DNA of 64,000 nt from CAIWHR01 sp963734085 (GCA_963734085.1 CAVTFT010000007.1:620001-684000); one strand, 5' to 3'; shown: positions 33,741-48,032, counted from the stretch's first letter. Numbers and translations are program-made. The notes: generated by a model not told the origin, from the letters alone.

Positions 33741-35078
33741 TCACGAGCAGTTGATCGTGACCGTTATCGTGTTCGCGGTGGGCGTGGTCGAGTCGGTGAA
33801 TTGCACCGTCTCCGTCTGCGCGCCGGCTGGCACGCCCGTGAATTTGACCGTGGTAGCCCCGCTGACGAACGGGGTCGCGGTGCCCGTGGCACCGGACGCA
33901 GCCGTCACGGTGGCGGTGTATGGTGCTGTTCCTCCGGTGACCGTGAACGGGAACCCGGACGCCGAATTGCACTGCGCGGTGGTCGCTGCGATCGGTCCGG
34001 GGGGCGCCACTGCCAACGGCGTCGGCGTGCCCCCACCCGTGCTCGTGGCTGGCTTGTTGTGCAGCGTGGACGTCGTCTGCAGCCCGACGGCGTCGAGGAT
34101 CGAAAAGACCAGCGGGTCGACGCACGTTCCGTTCGTGATCGCCTCGAAGAATCCGCCGGCCGTCGCAACCGTCGAATTGACGAGGGTCACGGCGTCGGGG
34201 AACGTCGAGGTGACACGGTAAGGCGGCGTGCCGCCGTAGATGAAGTAGTCGATACGGATGCCGGTCGAGCACGTTGTCGTTGCGCTCGTGATGGTCGCGT
34301 CGTCCGGCACGACCGAGAGGACCGCCGACCCGTTGATCGTCTGGACGATCGTGAACTGCCCGGTGACCTGATTGCCGGTGATCAATTCGGTCGCTCGGAG
34401 CAGCGCCGGCTGCGTGAATGCATTCACGCCGGCCTTGATGATCACCTGCGCGAGGCCGTTGGCGTCGGAGGTGACCGTCAGCGTCGAAACGAGCGGCGAT
34501 CCGGGGTTGTTGGTCTGGATCGCGAAATCGCCGGACTGCACGTCGAACCGAACCTGGCGGTTGGGGATCCCGCCGCCGGCCGGCCCGGTGACGGTGACCG
34601 ACGCCGTTGCAGTCTGCCCCGAGCACACGGCGTTGCTGCCGCAGGTCGAGGCGTTCGGCGTGATCGTCAGCCCGTTGAGGAGCGGCGCGGGCTGCACGGT
34701 CACCGCTGCCGTCGCGATCGTGCCCGCGGAGTCTTGCACGCTGACTGTCACACTCGTCGCCAGCCCGACGGAGGCGGGGATCAGGACGATCGTGTTCGAC
34801 GACGCTCCCAGGCTGATCGGCAGAACCGCGGTGTCGCTCGAAAAGGCGCTATAGGGCGGGAAGCCGCCGGTGATGGTCAGCGTCGCCGGCGTACCCGCAT
34901 AAGCGGTGAGCGCCGCGGGCAGGATGGCGAGCGCGGCCGGGGTTACCGGACCGGGCGCATACGGATTGTTCGGTGCGCCGCTGCCGCCACCGCACGCGGT
35001 CAGCCCGAGCATGCCGACAAGAGCAAAGATGCCGGCGATAGGTCTCAGCCAGGCGGCGAACAGGCGCTTTTCCGTCAT
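33741..35078 (-). CDS. Surface lipoprotein with Ig-like repeats, function unknown
   Basis: A 445-residue Thr/Ala/Val-rich protein. The signal peptide has lipobox LTAC and the mature N-terminus is CGGGSGAPNNPY. At least three beta-sandwich-like repeats follow, marked by phrases such as ITGGFPPYSAFSSD, IYGGTPPYRVTSTFPD and VTGGTAPYTATVTAA. A bacterial Ig-like (Big) style segment with GQTATASVTVTGP lies in between. Several Cys pairs (TCGSNAVCSG) may form disulfides. The start ATG has AGGGA seven bases upstream. It stands alone between terminator and promoter. An adhesin or cell-surface structural role is only a guess. Confidence 0.75.
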   Translation of the reverse strand: MTEKRLFAAWLRPIAGIFALVGMLGLTACGGGSGAPNNPYAPGPVTPAALAILPAALTAYAGTPATLTITGGFPPYSAFSSDTAVLPISLGASSNTIVLIPASVGLATSVTVSVQDSAGTIATAAVTVQPAPLLNGLTITPNASTCGSNAVCSGQTATASVTVTGPAGGGIPNRQVRFDVQSGDFAIQTNNPGSPLVSTLTVTSDANGLAQVIIKAGVNAFTQPALLRATELITGNQVTGQFTIVQTINGSAVLSVVPDDATITSATTTCSTGIRIDYFIYGGTPPYRVTSTFPDAVTLVNSTVATAGGFFEAITNGTCVDPLVFSILDAVGLQTTSTLHNKPATSTGGGTPTPLAVAPPGPIAATTAQCNSASGFPFTVTGGTAPYTATVTAASGATGTATPFVSGATTVKFTGVPAGAQTETVQFTDSTTPTANTITVTINCS

Positions 35079-35400
35079 GATCGAATCCCTGATGATGTTG
35101 TCCTAAAAGATGACAAGGGGCCGTGCGGTTTTGAATGCTGCAACAAGCATCTAGCCCACTTTGTTCAGATTAAAGCCTAAGAACCACCCGCGGCGCAAGT
35201 CTTTTGCCTCGGTCAAACCGACCGTCCAGCGGGAGTGTGGCGCGCAACGCTACTTTGTGGGCCGGAATGGCGCGGCGAGGTCTTGCCGCAACGCAGCATA
35301 GCGATTAATATTTATAGGTTTCGCCATATTTTCGCGAAAACCTGCCCGCACTCCTCTTTGTGCGGCCGGCCGTGGATTCAGCAAATCCGTGAGGTCGCCC
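35079..35400. other. Divergent intergenic region lipoprotein / gltB
   Basis: In these 322 bases I see no gene. The right third is AT-rich compared with its surroundings and contains the gltB promoter and a hairpin AGGTTTCG / CGAAAACCT (around 35316-35343). The left part must carry the lipoprotein promoter, but no clear hexamers stand out. Confidence 0.5.
35283..35311 (+). promoter_or_regulatory. Sigma70 promoter of gltBD
   Basis: TTGCCG (35283-35288), 17-base spacer, TAATAT (35306-35311). The implied transcript starts about 80 bases before the gltB start and includes the hairpin noted above. Confidence 0.7.
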
Positions 35401-40115
<4,715 letters not shown>

Positions 40116-40116
<1 letters not shown>

Positions 40117-41552
40117 TGGGGAAGGTCACCGGCTTCATGGAATTGCAGCGGATCCAGGAGGTGGCGCTCCCCATCCCCGAGCGCGTTCGCAACTTCCGCG
40201 AGTTCATCCGCACGCTCGCGGACGACGAAGCCTCGAAGCAGGGTGCCCGCTGCATGGATTGCGGGATTCCGTTCTGCCAGAGCGGCTGCCCGATCAACAA
40301 CATCATTCCGGACTGGAACGATCTCGTTTATCGCGGGCAATGGCGCGCGGCGCTCGACACGCTGCACGCGACGAACAACTTCCCCGAATTCACCGGCCGT
40401 GTCTGCCCTGCGCCCTGCGAGGCGGCGTGCACGCTCAACATCAACGACGATGCGGTCGGCATCAAGTCGATCGAGCATTTCATCATCGACAAGGGCTGGG
40501 ACGAGGGTTGGGTCGTGCCGCAGCCGCCGCTCGCGAAGACCGGCAAGCGGGTGGCCGTCGTGGGTTCGGGTCCGGCGGGGCTCGCCTGCGCACAGCAGCT
40601 CGCGCGTGCGGGGCACGATGTCGTGCTGTTCGAGAAGGCCGATCGCATCGGCGGACTTCTGCGCTACGGCATTCCTGATTTCAAGATGGAAAAACATCTG
40701 ATCGACCGCCGGATGGCGCAGATGTCGATCGAAGGCGTCGAATTCCGGCCGGGGGTCGAGGTCGGCAGGGACGTCCACGCGCGCGAGCTTCTCTCCGAAT
40801 ACGATGCTGTCGTGCTGGCGGGTGGCGCGGAAGCGCCGCGCGATCTGCCCGTACCGGGGCGTGACCTCGCCGGCGTCCACTTCGCGATGGAATTCCTGCC
40901 GCAGCAAAACAAGGTCGTCGCCGGCGACGCCGTCGGCAACCGGATCCTCGCAACCGGAAAGTACGTCGTGGTGATCGGCGGCGGCGACACCGGATCGGAC
41001 TGCGTCGGCACGTCGAATCGGCAGAACGCCAAGTCGGTCACGCAGTTCGAGTTGCTTCCGCAGCCGCCGGAGCACGAGAACAAGGCGCTGACCTGGCCGT
41101 ACTGGCCCGTCAAGCTGCGGACGTCGTCGTCGCAGGAGGAAGGCTGCGAGCGCGACTGGGCGATTGCAACCAAGCGCTTCGAAGGCAGCAACGGCAAGGT
41201 CGAGCGGCTCGTCGCAGCGCGCGTCGAGTGGCAGAAGGGCGCCGACGGCCAGATGCGAATGGTCGAGATGCCGGGCACCGAGTTCGAGATCGACGCGGAC
41301 CTCGTGTTGCTCGCAATGGGATTCCTGGGCCCGGTCGGCACGGGGATGCTCGAGCAGTTCGGCGTCGCGCGCGACGGCCGCAGCAACGTTGCGGCGAATA
41401 CCGACGACTATCGCGCGTCGCTCGCCAAGGTGTTTGCTGCGGGCGACATGCGGCGCGGCCAGTCGCTCGTCGTGTGGGCGATTCGCGAGGGGCGACAGTG
41501 TGCGCGGGCCGTCGACGAGTTCCTCATGGGCGCCTCGCAGCTGCCGCGCTGA
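40116..41552 (+). CDS. gltD: Glutamate synthase (NADPH) small subunit
   Basis: A 478-residue beta subunit that feeds electrons from NADPH through FAD and 4Fe-4S clusters to GltB. The N-terminal cluster ligands are in CMDCGIPFCQSGCP and CPAPCEAACTL. FAD binding is VVGSGPAGLACAQQL and NADPH binding VVVIGGGDTGSDC. AVFAAGD-type C-terminal block reads KVFAAGDMRRGQSLVVWAI. The ATG at 40116 overlaps the gltB stop as TGATG. Confidence 0.96.
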
Positions 41553-41564
41553 TCACGCTTCGCG

Positions 41565-42443
41565 ATGTCGGCTCTGGTCACGCTCGATCTCACGGATTGG
41601 CGCCCGACGCTCCCGCCATCAGCGCAACACGCCGCCGCGCAAGCGCTTGAGGATGGCAGCGTGCTCGTGTTGCCGCACGTGAATTTCGCGCTGTCGGCGG
41701 ATGAATTGCGTTTCCTGTCGGCGGACTGGTCGAACGGGCGGTCGAAGAACATCAGTCTCGAAGGCGCCGCGCTGAAAGGCGCCCTCGGCAGCGCGACGGA
41801 TCTTGCTGCGCTCGCCGCAATGATCGCGCGCTTCGCTGCGGATGCGGCCGATCTCGTCACTGCGCTCTTTCCGCGTTACGCGCCGTACGTCAAGCGGGCG
41901 CGCACGAGCTATCGGCCCCAGCCCGCCATCGGGCGCGATGTGTCGTGGCGAAAGGACGATTCGCGCCTGCATGTCGACGCATTCCCGTCACGGCCGAACC
42001 GTGGCGAGCGCATCCTGCGGGTGTTCTCGAACATCAGCCGGACCGAAGACCGCGTCTGGCGAGTGGGCGAGCCGTTCGAGGCGATGGCGAAGACGTTTCT
42101 GCCGCACCTGAAGCGCCCGTGGCCGGGTGCGGCGCTGTTCCTCGCTTCGGTGCGGGCGACCAAAGGCATGCGCTCGGAGTACGACTACCTGATGCTGGGC
42201 TTGCACGACCGCGCCAAGGCGGATCTCGCCTACCAGCGCGACTGCGTTCAGGAGATCGCGCATTTCGCGCCGGGGACGACCTGGCTCTGTTTCTCCGATC
42301 AGGTGATGCACGCTGCAGTTTCCGGCCAGTACATGCTCGAGCAGACGATCCATCTGCCGGTGTCGTCGCTGTATGATGCGAAGCGCTCGCCGCTGGCGAC
42401 GCTCGAGCGGCTGACCGGCAGGACGCTCGCGCCGGCGTCCTGA
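41565..42443 (+). CDS. kdoO: Kdo hydroxylase (Fe(II)/2-oxoglutarate dioxygenase)
   Basis: A 292-residue protein of the Kdo 3-hydroxylase family, which converts the Kdo of lipid A-core to D-glycero-D-talo-octulosonic acid in Burkholderia and Yersinia. The iron-binding motif is His136-Val-Asp138 in RLHVDAFPSRPNRGERILR, with the distal His in DQVMHAAVSGQYMLEQTI. The SRTEDRVWRVGEPFE block is typical. It lies 12 bases after gltD, probably co-transcribed, away from the waa genes at 12-15 kb. Activity is assigned by family resemblance. Confidence 0.85.
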   Translation: MSALVTLDLTDWRPTLPPSAQHAAAQALEDGSVLVLPHVNFALSADELRFLSADWSNGRSKNISLEGAALKGALGSATDLAALAAMIARFAADAADLVTALFPRYAPYVKRARTSYRPQPAIGRDVSWRKDDSRLHVDAFPSRPNRGERILRVFSNISRTEDRVWRVGEPFEAMAKTFLPHLKRPWPGAALFLASVRATKGMRSEYDYLMLGLHDRAKADLAYQRDCVQEIAHFAPGTTWLCFSDQVMHAAVSGQYMLEQTIHLPVSSLYDAKRSPLATLERLTGRTLAPAS

Positions 42444-42498
42444 TTTGCCCCGCCGCCAACGCAGCGCATTGACGGAGCGCGGGCACCTTATTTCGTCC

Positions 42499-43566
42499 AT
42501 GCCGACCTTCGACAACGATACGTTCCTGCGCGCGTTGAAGCGCGAATCGACGCCGCGCACGCCGGTGTGGCTGATGCGCCAGGCGGGCCGCTATCTTCCG
42601 GAATACAATGCGACGCGCGCGAAGGCCGGGAGCTTTCTCGCGCTCGCCAAGACGCCCTCGCTCGCAACCGAGGTCACGCTGCAACCGCTCGAGCGTTTTG
42701 CGCTCGATGCGGCCATTCTCTTCTCCGACATTCTGACCGTGCCCGATGCGATGGGCCTCGGCCTCCATTTCGCCGAGGGTGAGGGCCCGCGATTCACGCA
42801 CACGGCTGCTGACGAAGCGACGATCGGCAAGCTCGCCGTCCCGGACATGGCGAAACTCGCTTACGTGTTCGATGCCGTTCGCGAGATCAAGCGCGCGTTG
42901 AAGCGCAGCGTCCCGCTGATCGGCTTTGCCGGCAGCCCGTTCACGCTCGCCTGCTACATGATCGAGGGCCGGGGCAGCGCCGACTTCGGCGCGGTGCGGC
43001 GAATGGCGTATGCCCGACCCGATCTGCTCGCCCGCCTGGTCGCCATCAATGCGAAGGCCGTCGCAGCGTATTTGAACGAGCAGATTGCCGCCGGCGCTGA
43101 TGCGGTGATGATCTTCGACACCTGGGGCGGATTGCTGTCGACTGCGGCGTACCGGACGTTCTCGCTGGCGTCGATGCGGCAGGTGCTGGGCGCACTCGCG
43201 CACGCAGCGGACGGCAGCGCCGTGCCGACGATCGTCTTCACCAAGGGGGGCGGTCAATGGCTGGACGACATCGCCGCTTGCGGTGCGGCGGCAGTCGGAC
43301 TCGACTGGACCGTTGATATGGCCCTTGCCCGCGCGCGCTTCGGCGCGCGGATCGCCCTGCAGGGAAATCTCGACCCACTGGTGTTGCTCACCGATCCGGA
43401 CACGATCGGGCGTGAAGTGGCGCGCGTTCTGCGCGCCGCGGGGCCCGCACCGGGACACGTCTTCAACCTGGGGCACGGTATCCTGCCGACGACGCCGCCG
43501 GAGCACGTCGACGCGCTGGTCGAAGCCGTCCATCGCGAGTCGCGCGCGATGCGTGCTGCCGCCTGA
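42499..43566 (+). CDS. hemE: Uroporphyrinogen decarboxylase
   Basis: A 355-residue enzyme that turns uroporphyrinogen III into coproporphyrinogen III. It has VWLMRQAGRYLPEYNATRAK (substrate-binding Arg residues), ILFSDILTVPDAMG with the catalytic Asp, GFAGSPFTLACYMIEG, and FNLGHGILPTTPPEHV. The ATG at 42499 gives MPTFDNDTFLRAL, the usual start. The ribosome-binding site is weak. It is 55 bases after the Kdo hydroxylase gene. Confidence 0.96.
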   Translation: MPTFDNDTFLRALKRESTPRTPVWLMRQAGRYLPEYNATRAKAGSFLALAKTPSLATEVTLQPLERFALDAAILFSDILTVPDAMGLGLHFAEGEGPRFTHTAADEATIGKLAVPDMAKLAYVFDAVREIKRALKRSVPLIGFAGSPFTLACYMIEGRGSADFGAVRRMAYARPDLLARLVAINAKAVAAYLNEQIAAGADAVMIFDTWGGLLSTAAYRTFSLASMRQVLGALAHAADGSAVPTIVFTKGGGQWLDDIAACGAAAVGLDWTVDMALARARFGARIALQGNLDPLVLLTDPDTIGREVARVLRAAGPAPGHVFNLGHGILPTTPPEHVDALVEAVHRESRAMRAAA

Positions 43567-43975
43567 TCCGGGCAGTTCCAACGAGAGAAAACCGGCGCAA
43601 ACTCGCGCTGCGCCGGGGCTCGGACGCAAGCCGGCAATAGCGCGAACGCGAGTTATCAAGCGTACTTATACACATGCGCCGGGCGATATTCGCACCCTCG
43701 GCACGGGCTGTCGAGTGCAGGGCGAAGACATCGCAGTTCATTGAAATAGAAAAACAAAAAAAAGGCGATCACCCCAGCGTCGGCAACGTACGTTTGCGCC
43801 GCTGTTTCGCCGCAGGGATGCTAGCGATCACTTACCCACAAATTTATCCACAGATGAAGTGGGCCGGATTTTGCGTTTCATATAAACCAATGACTTGCCC
43901 CTCATTGCTGCTGCGAGAGGTTAGGATTTCGAACACTACAAATTGTCGGCAGATGCTTGAACGTAGCGTGCCGTC
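43567..43975. other. hemE-priA gap with DnaA boxes and AT-rich tract
   Basis: These 409 bases carry no convincing gene. They contain a GC hairpin CCGGCGCA / TGCGCCGG (43592-43599 / 43609-43616), three plus-oriented DnaA-box-like 9-mers, an A-rich tract (about 43740-43763), and a 10-bp palindrome AACGTACGTT near 43785. The priA promoter presumably lies near TATAAA at about 43881. On the minus strand the A-rich tract reads as a T run after imperfect stems, so a minus-strand terminator is possible. Confidence 0.5.
43666..43852 (+). promoter_or_regulatory. Three DnaA-box-like 9-mers
   Basis: TTATACACA (43666-43674) and TTATCCACA (43844-43852) match the DnaA-box consensus; TTACCCACA (43832-43840) has one mismatch. 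All face the same way, and the last two are spaced by three bases. They could bind DnaA to control priA or form part of an origin-like site. Confidence 0.55.
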
Positions 43976-46183
43976 ATGACGATCGCACGCGTTGCGCTTC
44001 CCGTCGCGGCCGATTCGGCGTTCGACTACTGGGTGCCCGCGGGGCTTGCGATCGAGCGTGGCTCCCTCGTACGTGTGCGACTCGGTCGCCGCTCGCTCAT
44101 CGGAGTTGTCGTCGATAGCGTCGAGACCACCAGCGTTTCGCCGGAGAAGCTTCAGCCCCTTGTCGCGATCGTCGGCGAAATGCCGGCGCTACCGGCGGAT
44201 CTGCTCGATCTCGCCCGCTTTGTCTCCGACTATTACCAGGAGCCACTGGGACGCGTCCTCGCCCAGATGCTCCCGCCATTCGGCGCCGGGCCGACCGCTT
44301 TGGCGGGTCCGCGCGCCGCCCCGGTCGCGCAGCGGCTGACGTCTGAGGGTCGGAGCGCGCTGCCACACGCACTCGCCCGCGCGCCGCGGGCGCGCGCGCT
44401 GTACGAGCAGTGGTGCAGCGCGCCGGGCGCACTGCTCGCGGCCGACGACATCGCGCTGCTGCCGGCGCATCAGAAGCGCATGCTGCGGCGCTGGGCCGAC
44501 GCGGGCTGGATCGAGGACGCGGCGCAACCGCGGCAGCCTTCACCCGTTTCTCCTGCCGGCGGCAGGATGCTCAACGAGGATCAGCGAAGAGCGGTTGCCG
44601 CGATCGAGGCGGCGCGTGACGGCTTCGCGCCCTTCCTGCTCGAAGGCGTCACCGGGAGCGGCAAGACGGACGTCTACCTTGCGGCGGCGGCCGCTTGCAT
44701 GGCCCGCGGTCGCCAGGCGCTGCTACTCGTTCCGGAAATCAACCTGACGCCGCAGTTTGCGCGGCGGATCGCCGAAACGCTGCCCGGCCGTCGCACCGTG
44801 ACACTGCACAGTCGTCTCGCTGCGGGGACGCGGCGGCGATGCTGGCGCGAAGCGGCGGACGGCGCGGCCGACCTCGTGCTCGGTACCCGGCTCGCCGTAT
44901 TTGCGCCGATGCCGCGGCTCGGCCTCGTCGTCGTCGACGAAGAGCACGATGCCTCGTTCAAGCAACAGGAAGGCGTCCACTACCACGGCCGCGACGTCGC
45001 GGTCTGGCGCGCGCGGCAGCGCGGCGTGCCGATCGTGCTCGGCAGCGCGACGCCGTCGCTGGAAACGCTCGTCAATGTCGAGCGCGGACATTACCGCAAG
45101 CTCTCGCTGCCGCGACGCGCGGTGGCGCCGGCGCGTCTGCCGGAGCTCGAATTCTTTGGGAGCGGCGATGGGGCGGCGACCGACGGCATCGGCGGCAAGC
45201 TCATCGCGGCGATCGCAACGCGGATCGAGCGCGGCGAGCAATCGCTCGTCTTCATCAACCGGCGCGGCTTCGCGCCGTCGCTCCTGTGCTCGTCGTGCGG
45301 CTGGCAGGCCGGATGCACGCGCTGCTCGGCGCGTCTCGTCGTTCATCGCGATGCGGGAGTGCTGCGATGCCACCATTGCGGTCATGCCGAGCGCCTTCCG
45401 CGCGCCTGCCCCGAATGCGGCAACGTCGACCTTCAGCCGCTCGGTCGGGGGACGCAGCGGCTCGAGCGCGCGCTCACGGAGCGCTTTCCCGCAGCCCGCA
45501 TCGCGCGGATCGACCGTGACAGCACGCGCCGCGTCGGCGCTTTCGCCGCGATGCGCGATCAGGTCGAAGCCGGCGAGATCGACATCCTCGTGGGGACTCA
45601 GATGCTGGCCAAGGGCCACGATTTTCCAAGGCTCACACTCGTCGGCGTGCTCGGGGCGGACAATGCGCTCTACAGCGCCGATTTCCGCGCGACGGAGCGG
45701 CTTGCGGCATTGCTGTTCCAGGTCGCCGGCCGCGCCGGCCGGGCTGCGCTCCCCGGCGAAGTGATGGTCGAAACCGATTTTCCGACCCATCCGCTGTTTC
45801 GCGCCCTCGCCGCGCACGATTACCGCGCGTTCGCCCGGGACCTGCAGGCGGAGCGCCGCGTAGCCTGCTTGCCCCCATATGCGCATCTCGCGCTGCTCGC
45901 TGCCGAAGCGCCGAAGCGCGACGCAGTCGATGCGTTTCTTGCGGCGGTACACGCGACGGGGCGGGATATCGTCGGGGACGGGCGCAGGGCGGTGGAAGTC
46001 TTTCCGCCGGTGCCCGCCACGCTCGCGCGTCGCGCCGGCATGGAGCGCGGGCACGTGCTGGCGCAGAGCGCCGACCGCACGGCGCTGCAGCGATTCCTGC
46101 CGCGTTGGCGAAACGCGATCGCGGCGCTGCCCGGGCGACGCGTGCGGTGGTCGCTCGACGTCGATCCGCTGGGGTTTGCCTAG
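43976..46183 (+). CDS. priA: Primosomal protein N' (replication restart helicase PriA)
   Basis: A 735-residue superfamily 2 helicase that reloads DnaB at stalled forks. It has an N-terminal 3' DNA-binding domain (ARVALPVAADSAFDYWVP), Walker A LLEGVTGSGKTDVYL, Walker B VVVDEEHDASFKQQ and the HYHGRDVAVWRAR motif. Eight zinc-binding Cys lie in CSSCGWQAGCTRC and CHHCGHAERLPRACPECG, and the helicase C domain has GTQMLAKGHDFPRLTLVGV. The ATG at 43976 fits the family start. The upstream DnaA boxes are notable for a replication gene. Confidence 0.96.
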   Translation: MTIARVALPVAADSAFDYWVPAGLAIERGSLVRVRLGRRSLIGVVVDSVETTSVSPEKLQPLVAIVGEMPALPADLLDLARFVSDYYQEPLGRVLAQMLPPFGAGPTALAGPRAAPVAQRLTSEGRSALPHALARAPRARALYEQWCSAPGALLAADDIALLPAHQKRMLRRWADAGWIEDAAQPRQPSPVSPAGGRMLNEDQRRAVAAIEAARDGFAPFLLEGVTGSGKTDVYLAAAAACMARGRQALLLVPEINLTPQFARRIAETLPGRRTVTLHSRLAAGTRRRCWREAADGAADLVLGTRLAVFAPMPRLGLVVVDEEHDASFKQQEGVHYHGRDVAVWRARQRGVPIVLGSATPSLETLVNVERGHYRKLSLPRRAVAPARLPELEFFGSGDGAATDGIGGKLIAAIATRIERGEQSLVFINRRGFAPSLLCSSCGWQAGCTRCSARLVVHRDAGVLRCHHCGHAERLPRACPECGNVDLQPLGRGTQRLERALTERFPAARIARIDRDSTRRVGAFAAMRDQVEAGEIDILVGTQMLAKGHDFPRLTLVGVLGADNALYSADFRATERLAALLFQVAGRAGRAALPGEVMVETDFPTHPLFRALAAHDYRAFARDLQAERRVACLPPYAHLALLAAEAPKRDAVDAFLAAVHATGRDIVGDGRRAVEVFPPVPATLARRAGMERGHVLAQSADRTALQRFLPRWRNAIAALPGRRVRWSLDVDPLGFA

Positions 46184-46265
46184 CCGAGCGAGGGACGACG
46201 CGGATGTTGACGCGCATGCGGCCGTGGCACTGCGGAAGTCAGCCGGGAGTGCGCACGAAGCCGTC

Positions 46266-46271
46266 TATAAT
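46266..46271 (+). promoter_or_regulatory. -10 element of argS
   Basis: A perfect TATAAT followed by GC, about 108 bases before the chosen argS GTG. No -35 is recognisable. The 196-base gap 46184-46379 holds nothing else that I can identify. Confidence 0.5.
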
Positions 46272-46379
46272 GCAATGCTGCGTTGCCGCTCGCGCGGCGA
46301 TGCAATGTCTCCGCGAATTCGGACGGCGTGCGTCGCGCCGCGCGATTCGCGGTTTTCATGTTGCTTGTCCACGGTAAAT

Positions 46380-48032
46380 GTGCCGGTGAACGATTTGCAA
46401 ACCCGACTCGGCGTCTGGCTGGCGCACGGCCTCGCGGCGGTTGCGCCGGGGCATGCGGACACGCCGATCATCGTCGAGCGGCCGAAGCAGGCGGCGCACG
46501 GCGACTACGCGTCGAACGTCGCGCTCCAGCATTCGAAGGCGTTCGCGCGCAAGCCGCGCGATTTTGCGCAGGCGCTGGTCGCGGCGCTGCCGCCCTGCGA
46601 TCTCGTGGCCAGAGTCGACATCGCGGGTGCGGGGTTCATCAACATCTTCCTGACGCCTGCGGCGCGGCAGGCGGTGGTGACGCGGATCCTCGCACTGCGC
46701 GATGAGTACGGCCGCAGCTCTGCGCGGCGGGGCGAGCGGGTGATGGTCGAGTTCGTCTCCGCCAACCCGACCGGTCCGCTGCATGTCGGCCACGGCCGGC
46801 AGGCGGCATTGGGCGATGCGATCGCGACTCTGCTCGAATGGCAGGGCGCCGCCGTCACGCGGGAATTCTATTACAACGACGCCGGCGCGCAGATCCAGAA
46901 CCTCGCGATTTCGGTGCGTGCGCGCGCGCAGGAAATTCTGGGCGAGCACGCGACGTTTCCGGAGGATGGTTACCGCGGCGAATACATCCGCGAGCTCGCG
47001 CAACGCTACCTGGACGAAGTCGGCCACGACTTGGGCGACATCGAGTCGATCCGCCGCTTCGCCGTGGCCGAGCTGCGCAAGGAGCAGGACCGCGACCTCA
47101 CGGCCTTCGGCGTCCGCTTCGACAACCATTATCTCGAAAGCTCGCTCTACACCGACGGTCGCGTCGCCGCGACGGTGGCCCGTCTGCTCGCTTCGGGCAA
47201 GACGTACGACCACGAAGGCGCGGTGTGGCTGAAGACGACCGACTACGGCGACGACAAGGACCGGGTGATGAAGAAATCCGACGGCGGCTTCACGTATTTC
47301 GTGCCCGACGTCGCCTACCACGTGACCAAATGGGAACGCGGATTCGCGAAAGCGATCAACGTCCAGGGCTCGGATCACCACAGCACAGTCACGCGCGTTC
47401 GCGCAGGCTTGCAGGCGACCGGCCTCGGCATCCCGCCGGGCTATCCCGACTACGTCCTGCACAAGATGGTGACGGTGATGAAGGGCGGCGAGGAAGTGAA
47501 GATCAGCAAGCGCGCCGGCAGTTACGTGACGCTGCGTGACTTGATCGACGAGGTCGGACGCGATGCGGTCCGCTTTTTTCTCGTGTCGCGCAAGGCGGAC
47601 AGCGAATTCACGTTCGACATCGATCTCGCGCGCTCGCAGTCGGAGGAGAACCCCGTGTACTACGTCCAGTACGCGCACGCGCGCGTTGCCTCGGTGATGA
47701 GGCAGGCGGGAATCCCGCTCGAAGGCGCGGCAGCAGCGCTCGCCGACACCGACCTTGCGCCGCTGACGAGCCCCTACGAGGAAGCCCTGCTGCGGCGGCT
47801 CGCCGATTTTCCGGCGGAGCTTGCGGCCGCGGCGCGCGAGCTCGCGCCGCACGCCGTGACGTTCTACCTCAAGGAATTGGCCGGCGAATTCCACAGTTAC
47901 TATAATGCGGAACGTTTCCTCACCGCCGACGCAGGATTGCAGCGGGCCCGCCTCGCGCTCGCCGCTGCGACCGGCCAGGTGGTGAGAAATGGTCTTGCCG
48001 TGCTGGGGCTCCGTGCACCGGAGCAGATGTGA
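46380..48032 (+). CDS. argS: Arginyl-tRNA synthetase
   Basis: A 550-residue class I synthetase. It has an N-terminal additional domain (ERPKQAAHGDYASNVALQ), SANPTGPLHVGHGRQAALGD with the HIGH motif as HVGH (135-138), and the KMSKS counterpart KISKR at 374-378. The DALR anticodon-binding domain ends VVRNGLAVLGLRAPEQM. The start is probably the GTG at 46380; an in-frame GTG six bases on or an ATG at 46305 (25 more residues, no homology) are alternatives. Confidence 0.95.
   Translation: MPVNDLQTRLGVWLAHGLAAVAPGHADTPIIVERPKQAAHGDYASNVALQHSKAFARKPRDFAQALVAALPPCDLVARVDIAGAGFINIFLTPAARQAVVTRILALRDEYGRSSARRGERVMVEFVSANPTGPLHVGHGRQAALGDAIATLLEWQGAAVTREFYYNDAGAQIQNLAISVRARAQEILGEHATFPEDGYRGEYIRELAQRYLDEVGHDLGDIESIRRFAVAELRKEQDRDLTAFGVRFDNHYLESSLYTDGRVAATVARLLASGKTYDHEGAVWLKTTDYGDDKDRVMKKSDGGFTYFVPDVAYHVTKWERGFAKAINVQGSDHHSTVTRVRAGLQATGLGIPPGYPDYVLHKMVTVMKGGEEVKISKRAGSYVTLRDLIDEVGRDAVRFFLVSRKADSEFTFDIDLARSQSEENPVYYVQYAHARVASVMRQAGIPLEGAAAALADTDLAPLTSPYEEALLRRLADFPAELAAAARELAPHAVTFYLKELAGEFHSYYNAERFLTADAGLQRARLALAAATGQVVRNGLAVLGLRAPEQM

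Noticed and set aside
43567..43975. Calling the hemE-priA gap a chromosomal origin
   Set aside because: Only three boxes, no dnaA/dnaN/parAB/gidA nearby and co-directional genes. The evidence supports only DnaA-box-like sites.
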